This document shows positions 1-2,908 of a stretch of DNA of 5,100 bases, in pieces. The position numbers and the translations under genes were made by a program. The number at the start of each line of letters is the position of its first letter. Position 1 is the first letter of the stretch. Under the pieces are notes generated by a model. That model saw nothing but the letters and a program-made list of their open reading frames with translations. It ran no database searches and was not told where the DNA came from. The stretch is from positions 1 through 5,100 of the forward strand of contig CAMOLY010000084.1 of the NCBI GenBank assembly GCA_946619065.1, in the 5' to 3' direction. The stretch comes from an uncultured Clostridia bacterium. GTDB lineage: Bacteria > Bacillota > Clostridia > Oscillospirales > Oscillospiraceae.

Positions 1-14
1 CAAAACCACCGGAG

Positions 15-59
15 CCGCTCTCTCGCTGTGGGCGCACAGTGTGCGCCCCGACGGAGCGG
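15..59 (+). repeat. Palindromic dispersed repeat, copy 1 (upstream of yidC)
   Basis: The core is a perfect 8-bp stem, GGGCGCAC (30-37) with GTGCGCCC (41-48), around a 3-nt loop AGT. The flanks CCGCTC (15-20) and GGAGCGG (53-59) can extend the pairing, with a 6-nt TCTCGC bulge (21-26) that copy 2 lacks. The same core and flanks recur in the same orientation at 2530-2568, so this is a repeat and not a one-off hairpin. There is no T-tract, so it is not a normal intrinsic terminator. All three forward frames are open here, which is uninformative in GC-rich DNA, and no upstream gene end is recognisable in 1-140. Confidence 0.75.
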
Positions 60-128
60 GACCGGGAACGGTCAGAGCCGCCGTTGTTTCCGAAAGCGGC
101 TTCCCTGCTTCAATCATCACAAATGTAT

Positions 129-132
129 GGAG
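129..132 (+). promoter_or_regulatory. Ribosome binding site of yidC
   Basis: GGAG lies 8 nt before the ATG at 141. This spacing decides the start: the in-frame ATG at 123 and the far upstream ATG at 39 have no comparable site, and the ATG at 39 falls inside the hairpin repeat. Confidence 0.7.
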
Positions 133-140
133 TGTCTTTT

Positions 141-1541
141 ATGAAAAAACAACATCTTTCGCGCCGCACCTGGCTGATTCTCCTGGCCATGCTGCTGGTG
201 TGCACCCTGCTGTTCACCGGCTGCTCCACCGTCAACCCGGCGACGAAGCATCTGAACAACGACGGCCTTGTGGCGGTGGACGAGCTGTCCGACAAGGTGC
301 CTTCTCTGAGCTTCTTTGACTACATCAAGCTCCCGTTCTCCTATCTGCTGCGCTGGCTGTACGACCTGACCGGGAACTTCGGCATCGCGCTGATCCTCTT
401 CGCCCTGGTGGTCAAGCTCCTGCTCCTGCCGGCCTCGGCGAAGAGCAAGAAGAGCATGATGAAGATGTCCCGCCTGACGCCCCAGGTCAAGGCCCTGGAG
501 CAGAAGTTCGGCGACGACAGACAGGGCTACCAGCAGGCCGTCAACGAGCTCTACCGCAAGGAGGGCACCGGCGGCTGCGGCGGCTGTCTGTGGTCCCTGC
601 TGCCGCTTCTGATCCTGATCCCCCTGTATGAAATCATCCGCGAGCCCATCACCTGGCTGATGTTCCACGGCCGGGTCAGCGAGCGCACCCTGGGCGAGAT
701 CCAGAACACCCTGCTGGCCACCAAATCCATCAGCGCCAGCAGCATCAAGGGCTTCTATTGGCAGATGCTGGCCATGCCGCAGCTGGGCAAGAATCTTGAC
801 GCAATGCTGGCCATTGATCCCAAGCTCATTGCGATGAACACCAGGCTGCTGGGCGTCGAGCTGGCCACGATCCCCAGCGTCCTGTTCTGGAAGCACTTCG
901 GCTCCGGCGTGTGGAACGCGGTGGGCCAGTTCCTGCTTCCGCTGATCTCCGGCGGCGTCAACCTGATCTCGGCGCTTCTGGGCCAGAAGCAGAACAACGC
1001 CGTCATTGTCGACAACAAGGGTCAGCAGGACGAGCAGATGGCCAAGTCCAACCAGACCAACAAGATCATGACCTACATGATGCCGCTGATGTCGATCTAC
1101 TTCGGCTTCATCATGCCCGCCGGCCTGTCCGTCTACTGGATTGTCCAGGGTCTGTTCAGCATGGTGCAGGACTGGTTCCTGAACAAGCACTATAAGAAGA
1201 TCTACGACGCCGAGGATGAGATCAAGCGCCAGCAGGCCGCCGCGGAGGCCGCCAAGGAAGCCGAGCGCGAGCGTCTGCGCGCCGAGAAGATGGCCGAGAA
1301 CCCCGACGGCTTCATCGGCAGCGCCAGCAAGAAGAAGCTCCAGCAGCGGCAGAAGAACGAGCAGGCCGCCAAGGACGCCGCCTGGCAGGAAAAGCAGGCC
1401 GCCAGGAACGCCGAGTCCCGGGACGAGGCCGCCGAGCCCGATCCCTCCCGTCCCAACCGCAGGGGCAGAAACTACGACCCCAACCGCTACGGCGACGCGC
1501 CGGCGGCAGAGGATACAGAAACAGGTTCCTCCGAAAGCTGA
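141..1541 (+). CDS. yidC: Membrane protein insertase YidC/Oxa1 family, lipoprotein type
   Basis: This 466-residue insertase places membrane proteins in the cytoplasmic membrane, alone or with SecYEG. The start at 141 gives MKKQHLSRR, a hydrophobic stretch and a lipobox-like LFTGC with Cys28, as in the SpoIIIJ-type lipoprotein YidC of Gram-positive bacteria. The first core helix (about 77-97, GNFGIALILFALVVKLLLLP) carries Lys92 where the conserved hydrophilic-groove Arg is usual. A basic cytoplasmic hairpin follows (about 98-145), then GGCGGCLWSLLPLLILIP (second helix, about 149-165). The next segment, about 166-260, is an enlarged loop. Further helices lie near 261-281 and 310-345, the latter with the family-typical MPAGLSVYW at 325-333. 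Residues 350-466 form a long charged tail, Ala/Glu/Lys/Arg-rich and probably coiled coil at 355-385. The protein is much longer than the usual Gram-positive YidC of about 260 residues, because of the loop and tail. It is cotranscribed with jag 25 nt downstream. Confidence 0.95.
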   Translation: MKKQHLSRRTWLILLAMLLVCTLLFTGCSTVNPATKHLNNDGLVAVDELSDKVPSLSFFDYIKLPFSYLLRWLYDLTGNFGIALILFALVVKLLLLPASAKSKKSMMKMSRLTPQVKALEQKFGDDRQGYQQAVNELYRKEGTGGCGGCLWSLLPLLILIPLYEIIREPITWLMFHGRVSERTLGEIQNTLLATKSISASSIKGFYWQMLAMPQLGKNLDAMLAIDPKLIAMNTRLLGVELATIPSVLFWKHFGSGVWNAVGQFLLPLISGGVNLISALLGQKQNNAVIVDNKGQQDEQMAKSNQTNKIMTYMMPLMSIYFGFIMPAGLSVYWIVQGLFSMVQDWFLNKHYKKIYDAEDEIKRQQAAAEAAKEAERERLRAEKMAENPDGFIGSASKKKLQQRQKNEQAAKDAAWQEKQAARNAESRDEAAEPDPSRPNRRGRNYDPNRYGDAPAAEDTETGSSES

Positions 1542-1550
1542 GGAACCGCG

Positions 1551-1556
1551 AAGGAG
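1551..1556 (+). promoter_or_regulatory. Ribosome binding site of jag
   Basis: AAGGAG is a strong Shine-Dalgarno sequence 10 nt before the ATG at 1567. It lies in the short gap after the yidC stop (TGA, 1539-1541). It fixes the jag start, although the frame stays open far back into yidC. Confidence 0.8.
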
Positions 1557-1566
1557 TTTTGCAAGC

Positions 1567-2448
1567 ATGGAAAAGTATTTCATCGCCACCGGCAAGAGCA
1601 TTGATCAGGCGATCAGCACCGCCCTTGCCGAGTTGAAGCTCGACCGCGCCGCCGTCTCGGTGGAGGTTCTGGAGAACGCCAGATCCGGCTTCCTGGGCAT
1701 CGGCGCCAGCCCGGCGAAGGTGAAGGTCACCTATGAGGTGCCGGATCCGACCCCGGTCGAGGTCAAGCCCGCCGATCCGGCCCCGGCGCTTTCCGCCGCC
1801 TCCCGCAAGCCGAGGAAGATGGCGCCGAAGCTGGAAAAGCCGCTGGAGATCCCCAAGCCCGAACCCCGCAGAGAGGCTCCGAAGGCCGAGACCCCGAAGA
1901 CCCCCCGCGCCGACCAGCCGAAAAAGCCCGCGCCCCGCAGGGAAGCCCCGAAGGCTCCCGCCGTGACCAAAACCTACGCGCCGGCCGAGCCCGGCTCGCC
2001 GGAGGAGAAGACGGAGATCTTCCTCAAGGGTCTGCTGGAGCGGATGGGCTCCGACGCGGTGCCCCACGCCGTGCGCACGGAAGACGCCATCAACGTGGAG
2101 CTGACCGGGACCGACCTGGGCGCGCTGATCGGCCGCCGGGGCGAGACCCTGGACGCGATCCAGCATCTGGCCAACTACGCCCTGAACCACGACGTGTCGA
2201 AGCGCACCCGCGTCAACGTGGACGCCGAGAACTACCGCGGCAAGCGGGAGGAAAGTCTGCAGCACCTGGCCCGCAAGGTGGCCGCGAAGGTGGTCAAGTA
2301 CCGGAAGAACATGACGCTGGAGCCGATGAACGCCTACGAGCGGCACGTGATCCACGCGACCTTGCAGGATGTGCCCGGCGTCACCACCTATTCCACCGGC
2401 ACCGAGCCGAACCGCCGCGTCATCGTGGCCTACGAAAAGGACCAATAA
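1567..2448 (+). CDS. jag: RNA-binding protein Jag/KhpB (Jag_N-KH-R3H)
   Basis: This 293-residue cytoplasmic RNA-binding protein belongs to the Jag (SpoIIIJ-associated, KhpB/EloR) family, which in other Bacillota binds many transcripts and affects cell elongation and division. The Jag_N domain spans about 1-55, from MEKYFIATGKSIDQAI to the typical SGFLGIG (40-46). A Pro/Lys/Arg/Glu-rich linker runs from about 58 to 145 and contains PRREAPKA twice (100-107 and 123-130). The KH domain (about 146-222) has its GxxG loop as GRRG at 189-192, followed by GETLDAIQHLANYALN. The R3H domain (about 226-290) has the signature Arg259-xxx-His263 (ERHVIH). All RNA-binding signatures are intact. The linker is long, so the protein exceeds the shortest family members. 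Its position right after yidC is the conserved one. A hairpin begins 15 nt after the stop, and the first convincing terminator lies about 360 nt downstream. The mnmE that often follows jag is absent. Confidence 0.96.
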   Translation: MEKYFIATGKSIDQAISTALAELKLDRAAVSVEVLENARSGFLGIGASPAKVKVTYEVPDPTPVEVKPADPAPALSAASRKPRKMAPKLEKPLEIPKPEPRREAPKAETPKTPRADQPKKPAPRREAPKAPAVTKTYAPAEPGSPEEKTEIFLKGLLERMGSDAVPHAVRTEDAINVELTGTDLGALIGRRGETLDAIQHLANYALNHDVSKRTRVNVDAENYRGKREESLQHLARKVAAKVVKYRKNMTLEPMNAYERHVIHATLQDVPGVTTYSTGTEPNRRVIVAYEKDQ

Positions 2449-2462
2449 TGTGTTTCAAACCA

Positions 2463-2488
2463 GGGGACGGCTCTCGCGAGCCGTCCCC
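2463..2488. repeat. Perfect 11-bp hairpin just after jag
   Basis: GGGGACGGCTC (2463-2473) pairs without mismatch with GAGCCGTCCCC (2478-2488) around a TCGC loop. It begins 15 nt after the jag stop and could protect the 3' end of the mRNA or attenuate transcription, but no T-run follows, so I do not call it a terminator. Its right end, GCCGTCCCCATTC (2480-2492), recurs at 2733-2745. Confidence 0.75.
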
Positions 2489-2489
2489 A

Positions 2490-2509
2490 TTCGCAGCCGC
2501 CGCTGCGGA
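2490..2509. repeat. Short hairpin adjoining the post-jag hairpin
   Basis: CGCAGC (2492-2497) pairs with GCTGCG (2502-2507) around CGCC. It can be extended by one T-G and one T-A pair to 2490/2509. An alternative fold pairs CCGC (2497-2500) with GCGG (2505-2508). The CCGCTGCGG portion recurs at 2745-2753 after the same GCCGTCCCCATTC, which suggests a second, shortened copy of this unit. Confidence 0.5.
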
Positions 2510-2529
2510 GCGAACGAAGGGAAAGCGTC

Positions 2530-2568
2530 CCGCTCTGTGGGCGCATGATATGCGCCCCGACGGAGTGG
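2530..2568 (+). repeat. Palindromic dispersed repeat, copy 2 (downstream of jag)
   Basis: GGGCGCAT (2539-2546) pairs with ATGCGCCC (2550-2557) around GAT. Nine more pairs (2530-2538 with 2560-2568, two of them G-T) extend the stem beyond a 2-nt CG bulge. The sequence matches copy 1 at 15-59 in CCGCTC, TGTGGGCGCA and GCGCCCCGACGGAG. The pair next to the loop is T-A here and C-G in copy 1, and one outer pair is G-T here and G-C there, so pairing is kept while sequence changes. Confidence 0.75.
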
Positions 2569-2607
2569 TGCGCTGTCATGGCCGCTGTTATGGCCTGACG
2601 GGGGTTA

Positions 2608-2635
2608 TGGCCGCTGTGGTCAGCGGCCACTACGG
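2608..2635 (+). repeat. Hairpin repeat, left member of an inverted pair
   Basis: TGGCCGCTG (2608-2616) and CAGCGGCCA (2621-2629) form a perfect 9-bp stem with loop TGGT. Together with the flank CTACGG it is the inverted copy of 2770-2797: 24 of 28 positions match, and the four differences swap two base pairs in the stem. A partial direct duplicate of the left arm, ATGGCCGCTGT, also lies at 2578-2588 and again at 2607-2617. Confidence 0.75.
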
Positions 2636-2685
2636 GGTCAGCGGTCGCTGCGGGGCGCGATGGATAACCTGAGGCTTACCCCTCC

Positions 2686-2723
2686 ACCGGCTTCGCCGGT
2701 CCCCCTCCCCTTGGCAGGGGAGG
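2686..2723. repeat. Double-hairpin element between the inverted pair
   Basis: Two adjacent perfect hairpins are present. ACCGGC/GCCGGT (2686-2691 with 2695-2700) has a TTC loop. CCTCCCCT/AGGGGAGG (2704-2711 with 2716-2723) has a TGGC loop. From memory, Oscillospiraceae genomes contain many intergenic elements of this general look (paired short GC-rich hairpins with TTCG- and TTGG-like loops). That is recollection and was not checked by a search. It lies inside the two inverted hairpin copies, as a nested insertion would. Confidence 0.6.
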
Positions 2724-2732
2724 TTTGGGCGT

Positions 2733-2753
2733 GCCGTCCCCATTCCGCTGCGG
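2733..2753 (+). repeat. Shortened direct copy of the post-jag unit
   Basis: GCCGTCCCCATTC (2733-2745) is identical to 2480-2492, and CCGCTGCGG (2745-2753) is identical to 2500-2508. Relative to the first copy, about 7 nt between the two blocks are missing, and the left arm of the 11-bp hairpin is absent. It looks like a partial or decayed copy. Confidence 0.55.
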
Positions 2754-2769
2754 GGTATTCTGCGACCGT

Positions 2770-2802
2770 CCGTAGTGGCCCGTGACCACACGGGCCACTG
2801 CG
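2770..2802 (-). repeat. Hairpin repeat, right member of an inverted pair
   Basis: AGTGGCCCGTG (2774-2784) pairs perfectly with CACGGGCCACT (2789-2799) around ACCA. Three further pairs (2771-2773 with 2800-2802, one T-G) bring the stem to 14 bp. Read on the minus strand it is the same element as 2608-2635, with two stem pairs reversed. Confidence 0.75.
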
Positions 2803-2809
2803 CGTCGCT

Positions 2810-2846
2810 GCAAAACCGGGACCGGCAATGCCGGTCCCGGTTTTGC
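2810..2846. terminator. Bidirectional intrinsic terminator between convergent genes
   Basis: GCAAAACCGGGACCGGC (2810-2826) pairs without mismatch with GCCGGTCCCGGTTTTGC (2830-2845/6) around AAT, giving 17 bp. A GC core is bordered by AAAA on one side and TTTT on the other, so each strand reads as a stem followed by a short T-run. It can stop yidC-jag transcripts from the left and SGNH-VWA transcripts from the right, whose stop is 63 nt away. The four-base T-run is short, but the stem is very strong. Confidence 0.85.
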
Positions 2847-2876
2847 TGTTTCATTCGTCCCGAAGGGACACCGAAA

Positions 2877-2908
2877 TAGTTTCATAGTTTCATAGTTTCA
2901 TAGTTTCA
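2877..2908. repeat. Four perfect tandem copies of an 8-mer
   Basis: TAGTTTCA is repeated four times without error (2877-2884, 2885-2892, 2893-2900, 2901-2908), ending exactly where the stop codon of the minus-strand gene begins (2909-2911). It is an AT-rich patch in GC-rich surroundings. The unit length is not a multiple of three. The array lies outside the coding sequence, so changes in copy number would not alter the protein. Confidence 0.95.

Larger units (their letters stand above)
2449..2908. other. Non-coding island of stacked palindromes between convergent genes
   Basis: This 460-nt stretch has no convincing gene. Short open frames cross it on both strands, but they run through perfect hairpins, lack ribosome binding sites and resemble no protein family I know. 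In order it holds stem-loops at 2463-2488, 2490-2509, 2530-2568, 2608-2629, 2686-2700, 2704-2723, 2771-2802, 2810-2846 and a weak 5-bp one at 2857-2869 (GTCCC, GAA, GGGAC), then an 8-mer tandem repeat at 2877-2908. Several of these are copies of one another. The best explanation is an accumulation of dispersed palindromic repeats in the 3' untranslated region of jag. A structured RNA cannot be excluded. Confidence 0.8.

Noticed and set aside
76..101. AGCCGC...GCGGCT inverted repeat upstream of yidC
   Set aside because: It is only a 6-bp stem with a 14-nt loop, no T-run follows, and no copy is seen elsewhere in the window.
84..115. Possible promoter for yidC (TTGTTT with a CAATCAT-like -10)
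   Set aside because: The -10 match is poor and the spacing is off for the better alternatives. It is not strong enough to annotate.
39..140. Longer YidC start at 39 or at 123
   Set aside because: The added residues are encoded by the hairpin repeat and precede the MKK signal sequence. GGAG with 8-nt spacing favours 141.
117..1601. Long open frame on the minus strand across yidC (494 codons)
   Set aside because: Its composition is low-complexity Leu/Gly/Ala/Val, it has no family resemblance, and it lies fully antisense to an unmistakable yidC. Such shadows are expected in GC-rich coding DNA.
1312..2445. Long open frame on the minus strand across jag (377 codons)
   Set aside because: It is antisense to the intact KH/R3H gene, rich in Arg/Gly/Leu, and matches no recognisable domain.
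2448..2672. Possible 74-codon gene on the plus strand starting at the jag stop (TAATG)
   Set aside because: It reads straight through three or four perfect hairpins, including a repeat that also occurs before yidC. It has no ribosome binding site of its own and no known family. The overlapping stop and start is probably chance.
2630..2885. Short minus-strand frames over the repeat island
   Set aside because: They are translations of palindromes and the terminator, with no ribosome binding site and no domain. The one beginning MKL starts inside the 8-mer tandem array.
2449..2908. CRISPR array or integron-type site
   Set aside because: The repeats are palindromes of different families at irregular spacing, and the only regular array has an 8-bp unit with no spacers. 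No cas or integrase gene is in the window.
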